Part shown: piece after piece, positions 52,392 to 62,789 of the stretch
Layout of the letters: each line of letters starts with the position of its first letter
Position numbering within the stretch: position 1 is the stretch's first letter
Assembly (NCBI RefSeq): GCF_014698735.1
Contig: NZ_JACJTQ010000003.1
Span: 62,001-126,000, forward strand
DNA: 64,000 nucleotides
Source: Anabaena catenula FACHB-362
GTDB taxonomy: Bacteria > Cyanobacteriota > Cyanobacteriia > Cyanobacteriales > Nostocaceae
Reading direction: 5' to 3'
The notes under the pieces: generated by a model
Seen by the model: the letters and a program-made list of their open reading frames with translations, nothing else
Databases searched by the model: none
What the model was told of the DNA's origin: nothing
Made by a program: the position numbers and the translations under genes

Positions 52392-55169
52392 ATGCAACAA
52401 TCTCTCAAACCGACCAGCGACCGCGCTTATGATATCTTACAAACAGAGAGAATTAATCCCCTAGATGCTATCTTCACACCTCAGACAGTAGCTGTAATTG
52501 GAGCCAGTGAAAAAGCTGGAAGCGTAGGAAGAACTCTCCTTTGGAACTTAATTAGTAATCCCTTTGGGGGAACAGTTTTTCCTATTAATCCCCAAAGGCA
52601 TAGTGTTCTAGGAATTAAAGCCTATGCTAGTATTTTTGATGTTCCCGAAAAGATAGATTTAGCAGTCATAGCTACACCAGCAGCCACCGTCCCCAAGATC
52701 ATATCTGATTGTGTGGATATAGGTGTAAAAGGAGCAATTATTATTTCCGCTGGTTTTAAAGAAGCTGGGGAAAAAGGTATAGCTTTAGAACAAGAAATCC
52801 TCCAACAAGCACACCGAGGAAAAATTAGAATTATCGGTCCTAATTGTTTAGGTGTAATGAGTCCGCGCACAGGTTTAAATGCTACCTTTGCAAGTACAAT
52901 GGCGCGTCCTGGAAATGTTGGTTTTATCAGCCAAAGTGGGGCTTTATGTACATCAATTCTGGACTGGAGTTTACAGGAAAACGTTGGTTTTAGTGCCTTC
53001 GTTTCCATCGGTTCAATGTTAGATATAAATTGGGGTGATTTGATTTATTATCTTGGGGATGATCCCCATACTAAAAGTATTGTAATTTATATGGAATCCA
53101 TTGGGGATGCGCGTTCATTCCTATCAGCAGCGCGAGAAGTGGCTTTAACAAAACCGATAATTGTGATTAAAGCCGGTCGTACCGCAGCCGCAGCCAAAGC
53201 AGCCGCTTCTCACACAGGTGCATTAGCAGGAAGTGATGCTGTATTAGATGCAGCTTTTCATCGTTGTGGGGTATTACGAGTTAATAGTATTTCTGATTTA
53301 TTTGATATGTCGGAAGTATTAGCAAAACAACCCCGTCCCAAAGGTTCACGGTTGACGATTTTAACTAATGCTGGAGGTCCGGGAGTATTAGCAACAGATA
53401 CATTAATTGAAAGCGGAGGAGAACTTGCATCTATTTCTCCGGAAATAATGACTTCTTTGAATGAGATTTTACCAGCACAATGGAGTCATAATAACCCAAT
53501 TGATATTTTAGGAGATGCTGATCCCCAACGTTATACAAAAGCCTTAGAAATTGCAGCAAAAGATCCCAATAGTGATGGTTTGTTAGTGATTTTAACACCC
53601 CAAGCAATGACAGATCCTACCCAAACAGCGGAACAATTGAAACCCTACGCGCAAATGTCGAATAAACCGATTTTAGCAAGTTGGATGGGTGGTGCTGATG
53701 TAGCTGAGGGAGAACAAATTCTGAACAGTCAAGGTATTCCCACATACTCTTATCCCGATACAGCAGCGCGGATATTTAGTTATATGTGGAAGTCGAGTTA
53801 TAACCTGCGCGGTATTTATGAAACTCCGGTTTTACCTACATTAACTTGTGATGCTAATACTCGAAATTGTGCCATAGTCGAGAATATTATTCAAGCTGCA
53901 AGAACAGCAGGAAGAACAATTCTCACCGAATTTGAATCTAAGGAAATTTTAGCCGCTTATGGTATTCCTGTGGTTGCTGGTTGCATTGCTGAAAGTGCAG
54001 ATAAAGCAGTTGAATGTGCAGAAAATATTGGTTATCCGGTTGTTTTAAAACTTTATTCTCAGACAATTACTCATAAAACTGATGTGGGTGGTGTTCAGTT
54101 AAATATACAAAATGCAGAAGCTGTAAAACTTGCTTATCAAAAGATTGAAACATCGGTAAAAGAGAAAGCCAACGCCGACGATTTTCTGGGTGTAACTGTA
54201 CAGCCAATGGTAAAAACCGATGGTTATGAATTGATTATTGGGAGTAGTTTAGATCCGCAATTTGGACCAGTGTTGTTGTTTGGGGCTGGGGGACAATTGG
54301 TAGAAATTTTTCAAGATAGTGCGATCGCACTTCCTCCTCTCAATACTACCCTAGCACGGCGCATGATGGAACAAACCAAAATTTACAAAGCCTTGCAAGG
54401 AGTCAGAGGACGTAAAAGTATTGACATCGCTGCCCTGGAAGAATTAATGGTAGAATTTAGTCAATTAGTTGTGGAACAACCTGGGATTAAAGAAATTGAT
54501 ATTAATCCATTGTTAGCTATTCCCCCCACTCCTGTAAATCCTGGGGGATTAATTGCTTTAGATGCGCGGATAGTTTTGCATTCTGCTAATGTTGAAAAAA
54601 ATCAATTACCCAAATTAGCAATTCGTCCCTATCCTAGTCAATATATTAGTAATTGGAAATTGGAAAATGGGACACCAATTACTATTCGTCCCATTCGTCC
54701 TGAAGACGAACCATTAATGATACAATTTCACAAAACTCTATCGGAAGAAAGTGTTTATTTCCGCTATTTCCACCTGATTAAATTGAGTCAACGCATCACC
54801 CATGAACGACTGACTCGGATATGCTTTATTGACTATGACAGAGAAATGGCTTTAGTCGCAGAATACCAAAATCCCGAAACAGAAAACAGGGAAATATTAG
54901 CAGTAGGAAGATTAAGTAAATTACATGGGAGTGATGCAGCGGAGTTTGCTATGCTGGTGAGCGATCGCTTTCAGTGTCAAGGTTTAGGGACAGAATTAGT
55001 CCGCCGATTACTAGAAGTTGGTAAAAATGAGAAAATCTGCTGTATCTATGCTGATATTTTGGCTGATAATTTAGGTATGCAGCGAATCTGTGAAAAACTC
55101 GGTTTCCGAATCGAAACCACAACCGATGCCACAGTATTAAGAGCGGAAATTCAACTGAGGAACAAATGA
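52392..55169 (+). CDS. ADP-forming acyl-CoA synthetase fused to GNAT acetyltransferase (Pat-type)
   Basis: A 925-residue bifunctional protein. CoA-binding (about 20-145, [20 protein letters not shown]), succinyl-CoA ligase-like (about 160-310, [20 protein letters not shown] and the phospho-His in [11 protein letters not shown]), CoA-ligase (about 320-470), ATP-grasp (about 500-730, [20 protein letters not shown]), and GNAT (about 750-920, [20 protein letters not shown] then [13 protein letters not shown]). Such proteins include protein lysine acetyltransferases (Pat/PatZ) that control acetyl-CoA synthetase; retention of the phospho-His suggests the ligase half could still be active. AGGAG is 5 nt before the ATG. 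Confidence 0.92.
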   Translation: MQQSLKPTSDRAYDILQTERINPLDAIFTPQTVAVIGASEKAGSVGRTLLWNLISNPFGGTVFPINPQRHSVLGIKAYASIFDVPEKIDLAVIATPAATVPKIISDCVDIGVKGAIIISAGFKEAGEKGIALEQEILQQAHRGKIRIIGPNCLGVMSPRTGLNATFASTMARPGNVGFISQSGALCTSILDWSLQENVGFSAFVSIGSMLDINWGDLIYYLGDDPHTKSIVIYMESIGDARSFLSAAREVALTKPIIVIKAGRTAAAAKAAASHTGALAGSDAVLDAAFHRCGVLRVNSISDLFDMSEVLAKQPRPKGSRLTILTNAGGPGVLATDTLIESGGELASISPEIMTSLNEILPAQWSHNNPIDILGDADPQRYTKALEIAAKDPNSDGLLVILTPQAMTDPTQTAEQLKPYAQMSNKPILASWMGGADVAEGEQILNSQGIPTYSYPDTAARIFSYMWKSSYNLRGIYETPVLPTLTCDANTRNCAIVENIIQAARTAGRTILTEFESKEILAAYGIPVVAGCIAESADKAVECAENIGYPVVLKLYSQTITHKTDVGGVQLNIQNAEAVKLAYQKIETSVKEKANADDFLGVTVQPMVKTDGYELIIGSSLDPQFGPVLLFGAGGQLVEIFQDSAIALPPLNTTLARRMMEQTKIYKALQGVRGRKSIDIAALEELMVEFSQLVVEQPGIKEIDINPLLAIPPTPVNPGGLIALDARIVLHSANVEKNQLPKLAIRPYPSQYISNWKLENGTPITIRPIRPEDEPLMIQFHKTLSEESVYFRYFHLIKLSQRITHERLTRICFIDYDREMALVAEYQNPETENREILAVGRLSKLHGSDAAEFAMLVSDRFQCQGLGTELVRRLLEVGKNEKICCIYADILADNLGMQRICEKLGFRIETTTDATVLRAEIQLRNK

Positions 55170-55621
55170 CTATGGATGCTCAATTAGCAACTAAAGAAAT
55201 CCAAGAAATGCGGGAATTAATGCAAGATTACGCCCCCGCACAAGCAGCAATGGATAAATTGATCATCCACAATGGCAATATAGAAACCACTTTCGAGGAT
55301 TTATGGGTAGAAAAAAATGGACAGTCACGAACCTTGGTTGAGGATAAATCCCTCTGGCAAGTAACATTAAAAGTATTGCGGAGAGAACTTTGTGGTGATG
55401 AAGGTTTTCGCAGTCAAATCAAAGAATACAGTAAAAATCCAGGAAGTGCGCCTTTACTAACAGGATTGATTGTTTCCCTCGTTGGTTTAGCAGGTTTACC
55501 AATTGATCCAGCTATTGCAACAGTGGTTGTTTTGTATATCCTAAAAATAGGCTTAAATATCTTTTGCGAATACACAGAACCCCCTGCTGATAGTGCGCTA
55601 ACTCTCCCCCCAGCAAAGTAA
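55166..55621 (+). CDS. Hypothetical protein coupled to the acyl-CoA synthetase/GNAT gene (151 aa)
   Basis: Its ATG overlaps the stop of the preceding gene (ATGA, 4 bp), so it is translationally coupled. The 151-residue product has a charged helical N-terminal two-thirds, then a hydrophobic segment (about 98-130, [21 protein letters not shown]...) and a Pro-rich end. It resembles no family I know. The coupling suggests it works with the acetyltransferase, perhaps as a membrane tether; this is inference. Confidence 0.75.
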   Translation: MTMDAQLATKEIQEMRELMQDYAPAQAAMDKLIIHNGNIETTFEDLWVEKNGQSRTLVEDKSLWQVTLKVLRRELCGDEGFRSQIKEYSKNPGSAPLLTGLIVSLVGLAGLPIDPAIATVVVLYILKIGLNIFCEYTEPPADSALTLPPAK

Positions 55622-55661
55622 TTATTTCTGTTGTAGGGCTGGGGTTAATCAACAGTAAGCT

Positions 55662-56940
55662 AAAAGCTAACAATTATTAACAATTGCTTACATTAAGTTT
55701 GTTGATACTCAAGTCATATTTTCTGTGAATAGTAGGCATGAGGCTGTAAAATAGAATCATGCTACTAGGATTCAAGACAGCACTGAAGGTAAGCAAACAA
55801 CAAAGACTACTACTGGCACAACACGCAGGAGTAGCCAGACACGCTTGGAATCAAGGATTAGCACTTTGTCAACAGGTAATAATACATAATCGGACAAACC
55901 CTGACGATAAAATTAAATTTCCCACAGCCATAGACTTACATAAATGGTTAGTAGCAGCAGTTAAATCTACCCATCCTTGGTATTATGAAGTATCTAAGTG
56001 CGCTCCTCAATACGCATTAAGACATTTATCAGATGCCTTTAAATCTTTTTTCAAAAAAGTTAAAGGGTTTCCCAACTTCAAGAAAAAAGGTAGAAATGAT
56101 TCTTTTACATTAGATGGTGCAATTCATATTGACCATAAAAAGGTAAGAGTTCCTATAATTGGATGGATAAAGACCTATGAACTTTTACCGTTTGGATATC
56201 AACCGAAATCAGTCACAATTAGCAAACAAGCTGACAGATGGTTTATCTCCTGGAAAATAGAAGTAGAAACAAGTCAAACCATTAAAAAGCAAGAGTTTGT
56301 CGGAGTTGACTTAGGAATAAATCATTTAGCAATATTATCAACAACAGAAGTATTTGATGGAGCAAAAAGCTATAAAAAGTATGAATCCTTACTAACAAGA
56401 ATGCAATATTTGAATCGGCATAAAAAAGTCGGTTCTAATAATCATAGAAAAGCCCAAATCAAGATAGCGAGACTACATCAAAAAATAGCCAACATCAGAA
56501 AAGATACATTACATAAAATCACTACTTATGTCAGCAAAAACCACGCAGTCATAGGGATAGAAGATTTGAATGTATCAGGAATGTTAGCTAATGGTAAGTT
56601 GTCTAAAGCTATAGCTGATATGGGTTTTTATGAGTTTCGTAGGCAGCTAGAATACAAGACTCAACTATATGGTAGTAAGTTAGTCATTGTGGATAGATTT
56701 TATCCCAGTAGTAAAACTTGCTCTCGTTGTGGTGAGAAAAAATCATCTCTGTCACTGTCTCAAAGAGTGTTTCAATGTGAGAAATGTAGCTTTGAGTGTG
56801 ATAGAGATTTAAATGCTGCGCTTAATATAAGTAATGAAGCGGTCAGATTGACCGTGTTAGCCTGTGGACTAGATAGTGCCGACACGAATAGGATGAAGCA
56901 GGAAGAAAAAGCGGACAATTGTTAGCATTTGTTAGCTTTT
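55662..56940 (+). mobile_element. IS200/IS605-group TnpB-only element with 25-nt inverted flanks
   Basis: The tnpB gene is bracketed by AAAAGCTAACAATTATTAAC (first 20 of 25, 55662-55686) and by the near inverse CAATTGTTAGCATTTGTTAG (first 20 of 25, 56916-56940), matching at 22 of 25. The right copy overlaps the tnpB stop codon and then runs into T residues. No tnpA (Y1 transposase) gene is present, so the element is of the IS1341 kind and depends on a helper to move. Exact ends are not proved. Confidence 0.65.
55759..56925 (+). CDS. tnpB: TnpB, RNA-guided endonuclease of IS200/IS605 elements
   Basis: A 388-residue TnpB. RuvC-like residues appear intact: D184 in FVGVDLGINHLAI, E268 in VIGIEDLNVSG and D350 in CDRDLNAALN. 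The zinc ribbon is CSRCG...CEKCSFECD. The N-terminal OrfB_IS605 helix-turn-helix region reads ARHAWNQGLALCQQ. TnpB proteins are omega-RNA-guided nucleases that help the element persist; the omega RNA would be expected at the 3' end of this gene and the right flank. The C-terminal tail beyond the catalytic Asp is about 38 residues, polar. Confidence 0.93.
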   Translation: MLLGFKTALKVSKQQRLLLAQHAGVARHAWNQGLALCQQVIIHNRTNPDDKIKFPTAIDLHKWLVAAVKSTHPWYYEVSKCAPQYALRHLSDAFKSFFKKVKGFPNFKKKGRNDSFTLDGAIHIDHKKVRVPIIGWIKTYELLPFGYQPKSVTISKQADRWFISWKIEVETSQTIKKQEFVGVDLGINHLAILSTTEVFDGAKSYKKYESLLTRMQYLNRHKKVGSNNHRKAQIKIARLHQKIANIRKDTLHKITTYVSKNHAVIGIEDLNVSGMLANGKLSKAIADMGFYEFRRQLEYKTQLYGSKLVIVDRFYPSSKTCSRCGEKKSSLSLSQRVFQCEKCSFECDRDLNAALNISNEAVRLTVLACGLDSADTNRMKQEEKADNC

Positions 56941-57535
56941 TTGTATCGGAAACCCTGTCCTTATATATGATTGGGGAATTTCAGCGGTTTTTTAAGTAGG
57001 CGAAAAAAATCAAACTATGTTAAGTAAGGTAACAAATTTGGAAATTTGCTGGTAGTCAAGGCTACAGCCTTACTTTCAGGTCTAAAGACCTCATTCCAAA
57101 CCTATAAAATTCTTCCACAAAAATTATTTCCTCACAACTTCCTCAAATTGTTGCTCTAAGTTAAGAGCAGAGCTAATAGTTAGCCTAAAGTACAACTAGG
57201 TAATAAATCCTAATACCTTTTTTTCAGATGAAGCTGCATAGAATAAAATTTCCAGGACAACTACCGCAGATATAGACTCCCGTTGAGTTGCTTCTCGTAT
57301 CGCCAAAAGCGAAGCTAACGCCAACGCGCAGCGTCTCCGACAGGAGAAGAGAAAAGAATACAGATAAATACCAGATGAATTCATGGATTCTATGAGTCTG
57401 TGATACCTCAGATTAAATTGGTATAAATTAAAAATTGATGAAAAATTGATTAATTTATATTTTCCCTACACCTAGACTTATTTTTAGCCTTGTTGTCACA
57501 CTTCCAAACATTTAACACATTAGCCAGGATTAAAA
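56941..57535. other. 595-bp spacer with REP-like hairpins
   Basis: Two short palindromes stand side by side: AAGGCTACAGCCTT (57058-57071) and AGGTCTAAAGACCT (57078-57091), a REP-like layout. Near 57298-57345 is a GC-rich dispersed repeat (GCTAACGCCAACGCGCAGCG). No gene recognised. Confidence 0.6.
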
Positions 57536-57937
57536 ATGTGCCGATACATGAATATTGTTAGAAAGATTAATCAGGAATTAGCAATCAGTGGGCAAATTAC
57601 CCAATATCAGTTAAACCAAATTGCTGAAGAGGGTTACAAATCTGTCCTTAATTTGTGTTTTGCAGATGAAAAATGTTGGTGGGAAGATGAACAGAAAAAT
57701 ACTGAATTTTTAGGATTGTGCTATGTGAATGTACCCACAAAACTTGAAAGTCTCAATCATCAAGCTGCACTCCGGGTATTTCAAATTATTAGAGAATTAC
57801 CTAAACCAATGCTGATACATTGTGATATTTCTATCCGTTCAGCAGCTATAGTATTGTTATATATTGCCACTAAACAAGGAATTGATTTTGAACAAGCATG
57901 GCAACAAACTATCAAATTATGTTTACTACAAAAATAA
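57536..57937 (+). CDS. DUF442/BLH-like putative phosphatase (133 aa)
   Basis: A 133-residue protein with the fold order of dual-specificity-like beta-lactamase-hydrolase phosphatases (DUF442): ITQYQLNQIAEEGYKSVLNL, then YVNVPTKLESLNHQAALRVF and LIHCDISIRSAAIVLLYIA. The active-site loop has the Cys and Arg at the family's C-x4-R spacing, but with DISI where relatives commonly have small residues such as RSGT or ASGN. Activity is therefore uncertain. Bases AGGA occur about 7 nt before the ATG. Monocistronic. Confidence 0.75.
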   Translation: MCRYMNIVRKINQELAISGQITQYQLNQIAEEGYKSVLNLCFADEKCWWEDEQKNTEFLGLCYVNVPTKLESLNHQAALRVFQIIRELPKPMLIHCDISIRSAAIVLLYIATKQGIDFEQAWQQTIKLCLLQK

Positions 57938-58016
57938 TTTAGAGCGTTTTTTAGTAGAGAAAGGTACAAATTTACAGCAGGGAACTCTTAACAGGTAATA
58001 GGGTTGTCTCCTGTCA

Positions 58017-58121
58017 TATAGCTGTAGCCAGGATAATTAGGACATTATTAATCCTTGAAACTTAGATATAATAAGGCTTTCCCTCCTGCCTCCTGCCCTC
58101 TGCCTCCTGCCTCCTGCTATA
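58017..58121. repeat. Family D element copy 3 (105 bp), different heptamer
   Basis: Opens TATAGCTGTAGCC and closes CTGCTATA. It keeps AATTAGGACAT and AAACTTAGATA but carries CCTCCTG heptamers where copies 1 and 2 have CACCTGT. Confidence 0.65.
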
Positions 58122-58148
58122 GTAACCATTCCAAGTTGACGAAAAGCT

Positions 58149-58298
58149 TATATGGGAATCATAAATGATATTTGATAGCTTGCGTGGCGTAGCCATAAAA
58201 TTTTAAGTCTCGTAGGGTGGCATTGCCTCTCAAACCCTTGCTAAGGTGGGCATTGCCCACCCTACGTATATTTCCATAATCAAACTTTATTTCTATAT
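58149..58298. repeat. Family B element copy 3 (150 bp)
   Basis: Same order as 19336-19455: GGAATCATAAATGATATTTG, GATAGCTTGCGTGGCGTAGC, GTAGGGTGG...CCCACCCTAC hairpin, then ATAATCAAACTTTATTTCTATA. It follows family D copy 3 by 27 bp. B and D copies also lie close together at 19194-19455. Confidence 0.75.
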
Positions 58299-58469
58299 AA
58301 GTACTTATGCAAAAATATTTATACATTTTTCAAAAAAACAGAAATCTCTGTATTCCTTTACTGTTGCCCGTTAAGAGTTCCCTGTTCCTTTGCCCAACTA
58401 TATAATTTATTTTGCAAGAGTACTTAATAAGCTTTTCGATGTTTGAATTTTGACTTTTGTGCAGCAGTA

Positions 58470-58775
58470 CTAATTTGTGCTGAAAATCTGAGATGCAGCC
58501 ACGCAATTAGGGCTTTTTACCGAAGATGTGATATTGGCTGGGATTTTCTGTGAAGTTGTGGTTGATGTTGTTACAAATTCGCTGTTTTCTTTCATTAAAC
58601 GACTGTAAGTACGCTGGGGGATGTAATGAAGTGGATTGTAGCCAATAAAACGTAAAATCAGTACACAAGCCCAGGAATATTTACCATCAGCAATGGTTTC
58701 AATGATCTGATTTAATTCTTCAGGAGTAATAGCAGTCTGAAAATTTGTCTGAGAAGAAGAAACTTGGTAGTTCAT
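58470..58775 (-). CDS. HetP family protein
   Basis: The ATG at 58775 ([20 protein letters not shown]) is preferred; AGGG lies 7 nt upstream on the minus strand, whereas the longer frame to 58868 starts at a TTG. The 101-residue protein has the HetP-family block [11 protein letters not shown]-like, then [20 protein letters not shown] and [14 protein letters not shown]. HetP and its paralogues in Anabaena control the commitment of cells to heterocyst fate. Which paralogue this is cannot be told here. The tail of about 40 residues is Ser/Thr-rich. Cysteine count is low. Confidence 0.85.
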   Translation of the reverse strand: MNYQVSSSQTNFQTAITPEELNQIIETIADGKYSWACVLILRFIGYNPLHYIPQRTYSRLMKENSEFVTTSTTTSQKIPANITSSVKSPNCVAASQIFSTN

Positions 58776-59283
58776 AACTAACCCTGATGTTTTTTGTATC
58801 AATGGAGGTTTAGCGTTGCATATGTGCGGGATATTGTTGTCTGTTACAGATGTCCAAAACCCCAACAAAACCGAGTCATAAAGATTTGGCGATCGCTTGT
58901 CATGATCTCAAGAATTATCAGTGATTTTACCGTATAAACTGATCGTGTTCCTAGCAATTACTGACAAAAAAGCATCCTTATTCTCATCACCTAACTTTAG
59001 TTATAGGATTTTACTCAGGACTTAGCACTACTTAACTTACCCATTTTCCCTTACCTGTACGCAAATTCTAAACCTATGCCCTGACTTTAGCGCCCAAGTC
59101 AATCTTGTGATTAGAAAATAGGGAACACAGACACTCACATGATATGCAGGATACTATTTTTTTGTAGTCTATTTAGCCAAATTGGCAAATTTTTCTCTAA
59201 AAAAATTATAGTTTACAGTAGTTGACAAAACTGTGTTCAGCATATATGAACCTCCGAAAGTGTCATTAATTAGTGATGTTATA
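58776..59283. other. Upstream region of the HetP-family gene
   Basis: About 500 bp of AT-rich spacer with no repeat family and no gene. I looked for GTA-N8-TAC NtcA boxes and saw none that are convincing. The promoter of the HetP-like gene must lie here. Confidence 0.4.
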
Positions 59284-59595
59284 AGACTCCTATTTGATTT
59301 TTGTGTCTTCCTGACGGGGGCGTATGACTAATATCAAGTCCGGCTAATTGCTGATCAAAAAACTCGACCCGTCAGCCCTAACATCAGCCCTAACAATAAA
59401 TCTATCTCTAAGGATATGCTGAAGTGAAGAACCGGACACGATATAATGCCACATCAACTATAGGAATCCGGTTTGATTACTAAATTTACTTATGTGGGTT
59501 CTTAATAGGGAATAGGGAACAGGAGAGGTAAATATGTACTGATTTTTATTAAGCGCAAAGCGCAGGACACTTTCACAAAAATCAAATAGGAGTCA
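59284..59595. mobile_element. MITE-like element with 21-bp perfect terminal inverted repeats (312 bp)
   Basis: Left end GACTCCTATTTGATTTTTGT (59285-59304, extending one G) is the exact inverse of the right end, CACAAAAATCAAATAGGAGT plus C (59574-59594). One further base on each side makes the element 312 bp, flanked on both sides by TATA (59280-59283 and 59596-59599), as expected for a TA- or TATA-targeting element such as IS630/Tc1-type. No open frame inside. It separates the HetP-like gene from susA. Confidence 0.75.
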
Positions 59596-59830
59596 TATAT
59601 AGCAAAAATGGCCGGTTCTCTGGCTTAAAAAATCAGTATTTCCGCCATTTCCCTTAGTTCTATATCTGAGGAATGATAGAGGGTTTCATACTTGAGCTAG
59701 ATGCGATAAATATTACAAATTGTTTATCTTCAAAGAGAAAATGCACCTCACAAAAACCATCATCTAGAACTACAGTTTTTGAGGAGAGAAAAAATGAGGG
59801 TGTAGCCTAGCTAGAATTTGGGAATTTGCT

Positions 59831-62260
59831 ATGTATGAATTAGTGCAAACTGTTTTAAATAGTGAGGAAAAAACCGCACTCCAGCAGTTTATCTTGACTT
59901 TAGGTACTACTGATAAATCTTACTTTCTGAGAAATGAAATTTTGCAAGCCTTTGCAAATTACTGTCATCAATCCCAAAAACCTACTTATTTTTATCACTC
60001 TTCCTCGATCGGCACACTCATACACTACACCCATGAAATAATTCTCGACCATGAAAGTACTTGGTTTGTGGTCAGACCGAAGATAGCAAGCCAAGAAGTG
60101 TGGCGACTAACCGCAGATTGCAGTGGGTTTGATCTGATGACATCCAAAGAATTATTAGATGTGCGCGATCGCTTAGTCAACCGCTACCAACCCGACATTT
60201 TAGAAATCGACCTTCGCCCCTTTTACCAAACATCCCCCAGTATCAGCGACCCCAGAAACATTGGTCAAGGTCTAGCCTTCCTCAACCATTACCTATGCAA
60301 TCAAGTTGTCAATGACCCTGAATACTGGCTAGAGCTTTTGTTTCAAGCATTACAAAGATTGCAATACAATGGCATCCGGCTACTAATCGGCCTACGCATT
60401 CACTCAGGAATCGAACTAGCCAAACAAATTAAGCCAGCGATCGCTTTTTTGAGTGCAAGACCCCCTGAGGAACCCTACCCAGAATTCCGCTTTCACCTCC
60501 AAGAACTCGGTTTAGAAGCCGGCTGGGGTAACAATGCAGGGCGAGTTCGAGAAACCCTAGAACTTTTACAAAGACTCATCGACACCCCCCAACCCTCAAT
60601 CCTTGAAGCCTTTGTAGCGCGTATCCCCGCCGTCTTTCGCGTCGTCCTCATTTCCATACATGGCTGGGTGGCTCAAGAAGATGTTTTAGGAAGAGATGAA
60701 ACATTAGGTCAAGTTATCTATGTCCTCGAACAAGCACGCAGCTTAGAAAACAAATTGCGAGAGGAAATCAAACTTGCAGGTCTTGACATATTAGGTATTA
60801 AACCTCATGTAATTATTCTCACCCGCCTCATCCCCAATTGCGAAGAGACATTTTGCGACTTGCGTTTAGAAAAAGTTCACAATACAGAAAACGCCTGGAT
60901 TTTGCGGATTCCCTTTGCAGAATTTAATCCAGAAGTGACCAATAACTGGATTTCTAAATTTGAAATTTGGCCTTATCTAGAAACATTCGCCCACGATGCC
61001 GAAAAAGAACTATTAGCCCAATTTAAAGGTACACCCAATCTAATTATTGGCAACTACAGTGATGGTAACTTAGTCGCCTTTCTCCTCTCCCGCCGACTGA
61101 AAGTCACCCAATGCAACATTGCTCATTCTCTAGAAAAACCTAAATATCTATTTAGTAACTTATATTGGCAAGACTTAGAAGAAAAATATCATTTCTCTGC
61201 CCAATTCACTGCTGACTTAATCAGCATGAATTCAGCGGATTTTATTATAGCATCATCCTATCAAGAAATTCTCGGTACACCAGACACCATCGGGCAGTAC
61301 GAATCTTACAATTGTTTTACCATGCCCCAGTTATATCATGTAATTAATGGGATTGATTTATTTAGTCCTAAATTCAACATGGTAGCACCGGGAGTAAGTG
61401 AAACTTTCTTTTTTCCATACAGCCAAACAGAAAAACGAAATTCACTCCTGTGCCAAGATATTCAAGACTTACTTTTTAGCCGTGAGGATGACAACATTAT
61501 TGGTCACTTAGATGACCTAACAAAAAGACCAATTTTTGCGGTTACTCCCGTCACATCAATTAAAAATCTCACTGGTTTAGCTGAATGTTTTGGTCAAAGT
61601 CAGGAATTACAAGAGCGCTGTAACTTAATTTTGTTAACTAGTAAAGTACATCCTGATCAATCGACTAACTCAGAAGACGCAAGAGAAATAGAAAAACTTC
61701 ACGATATTATTAATCAATATAATATCCAAGGTAAAATCCGTTGGCTAGGGATGCGCTTTCCTAGCCGTAACATGGGTGAAGCTTACCGCATAATTGCCGA
61801 TCATCAAGGTATTTATGTCCACTTTGCTCTTTATGAGTCTTTCGGGCGGAGCATTTTAGAAGCGATGATTTCTGGCTTACCAACCTTTGCAACTAAATTT
61901 GGTGGAGCATTAGAAATTATTGATAATCAGGACGGAAAATTTCATCTTAACCCAACGGATTTAGCAGGAACAGCGAAAACAATTTTAGACTTTCTAGAGC
62001 AATGTGATAAATCCCCCGAATATTGGCAAACAATTTCCCAATGGATGATCCAAAGAATTCGCCATAAATACAATTGGAATTTACACACCGAACAATTGCT
62101 ATTACTAGCGAAAATGTTTAGTTTTTGGAATTTTGTAGCTCCAGAAGATCACGAAGCCAGAGATCGCTATATGGAAACTTTATTCCATCTCATCTATAAA
62201 CCCAGAGCCGAAAAAATTCTGGCTCAACATATGGAGCGTCATGCTCTCATTGAACATTAA
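59831..62260 (+). CDS. susA: Sucrose synthase
   Basis: Sucrose synthase reversibly cleaves sucrose with UDP or ADP to NDP-glucose and fructose. The 809-residue protein follows the plant/cyanobacterial enzyme throughout: an N-terminal regulatory region (about 1-260), then the GT-B core. Examples are HGWVAQEDVLGRDETLGQVI-type donor loop (first GT-B half), LIIGNYSDGNLVAFLLSRRL, THCNIAHSLEKPKYLFSNLYW-like, VINGIDLFSPKFNMVAPG, and the C-terminal E-x7-E in YESFGRSILEAMISGLPTFA. In Anabaena sus genes direct carbon between vegetative cells and heterocysts. It is followed 529 bp later by a GH65 gene. Confidence 0.94.
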   Translation: MYELVQTVLNSEEKTALQQFILTLGTTDKSYFLRNEILQAFANYCHQSQKPTYFYHSSSIGTLIHYTHEIILDHESTWFVVRPKIASQEVWRLTADCSGFDLMTSKELLDVRDRLVNRYQPDILEIDLRPFYQTSPSISDPRNIGQGLAFLNHYLCNQVVNDPEYWLELLFQALQRLQYNGIRLLIGLRIHSGIELAKQIKPAIAFLSARPPEEPYPEFRFHLQELGLEAGWGNNAGRVRETLELLQRLIDTPQPSILEAFVARIPAVFRVVLISIHGWVAQEDVLGRDETLGQVIYVLEQARSLENKLREEIKLAGLDILGIKPHVIILTRLIPNCEETFCDLRLEKVHNTENAWILRIPFAEFNPEVTNNWISKFEIWPYLETFAHDAEKELLAQFKGTPNLIIGNYSDGNLVAFLLSRRLKVTQCNIAHSLEKPKYLFSNLYWQDLEEKYHFSAQFTADLISMNSADFIIASSYQEILGTPDTIGQYESYNCFTMPQLYHVINGIDLFSPKFNMVAPGVSETFFFPYSQTEKRNSLLCQDIQDLLFSREDDNIIGHLDDLTKRPIFAVTPVTSIKNLTGLAECFGQSQELQERCNLILLTSKVHPDQSTNSEDAREIEKLHDIINQYNIQGKIRWLGMRFPSRNMGEAYRIIADHQGIYVHFALYESFGRSILEAMISGLPTFATKFGGALEIIDNQDGKFHLNPTDLAGTAKTILDFLEQCDKSPEYWQTISQWMIQRIRHKYNWNLHTEQLLLLAKMFSFWNFVAPEDHEARDRYMETLFHLIYKPRAEKILAQHMERHALIEH

Positions 62261-62274
62261 CAAACTATAGCAGG

Positions 62275-62387
62275 AATCATAAATGATAACTGAAAAATTT
62301 TAAGTCTCGTAGGGTGGGCATTGCCCACCTTAGCAAGGGTTTGGATTACCCACCCTACGTATCAAAAATCAAATATTATTCCTATAG
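62275..62387. repeat. Family B element copy 4 (113 bp)
   Basis: Opens CTATAGCAGGAATCATAAAT and closes AATATTATTCCTATAG; it starts 14 bp after the susA stop and holds GTAGGGTGGGCATTGCCCAC as its hairpin core. It lacks the GATAGCTTGCGTGGCGTAGC block of copies 1-3. Confidence 0.75.
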
Positions 62388-62789
62388 TAGGAAACTCTTA
62401 CTCCCTTCCCACTAAAAGAATACCGATTAAATGAACAGCAAAGACGCATAGACACCCGAAGGGTGGCTTCCCGCAGGGTAGAACGCGAAGTAAAGAAGGA
62501 AGAAGATAGCTAATCTTACACTCGGAAGGGAGTAACAGGCTGAAAACTCTTTTGGTCAGTTCATGTCCTCACCGAATATAAACCCCAAGAACACCAAGGG
62601 AACTATGCAAAAAAAATTCCCAGTCTCCAATCCTCAAAAATAGAAGTTTTCTGTAATTTAGAATTTAGAATTTATCCCAATTCAAAAAAAAGATTGTGAA
62701 AGATGAATAGCACAAAACCATTACCTGTCTATCTTTAACAATCTAAAATCTAAAATCCAAAATGGTATGAGAATTTATTTGTTCTAAAT
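62388..62789. other. Spacer between susA and GH65 gene
   Basis: Apart from the family B element before it, this holds a GC-rich hairpin (about 62455-62480, CCCGAAGGGTGGCTTCCCGC), TTTAGAATTTAGAATTTA-type direct repeats near 62658 and TCTAAAATCTAAAATCC-like repeats near 62745. No gene. Confidence 0.5.

Noticed and set aside
57196-57384. 62-aa minus-strand frame after the TnpB element
   Set aside because: It lies in repeat-rich spacer without ribosome-binding site; the opposite strand has the same GC-rich repeats.
58776-59283. NtcA-type box GTA-N8-TAC before the HetP-like gene
   Set aside because: Only partial matches were seen; none had both halves at the right spacing next to a promoter-like -10.
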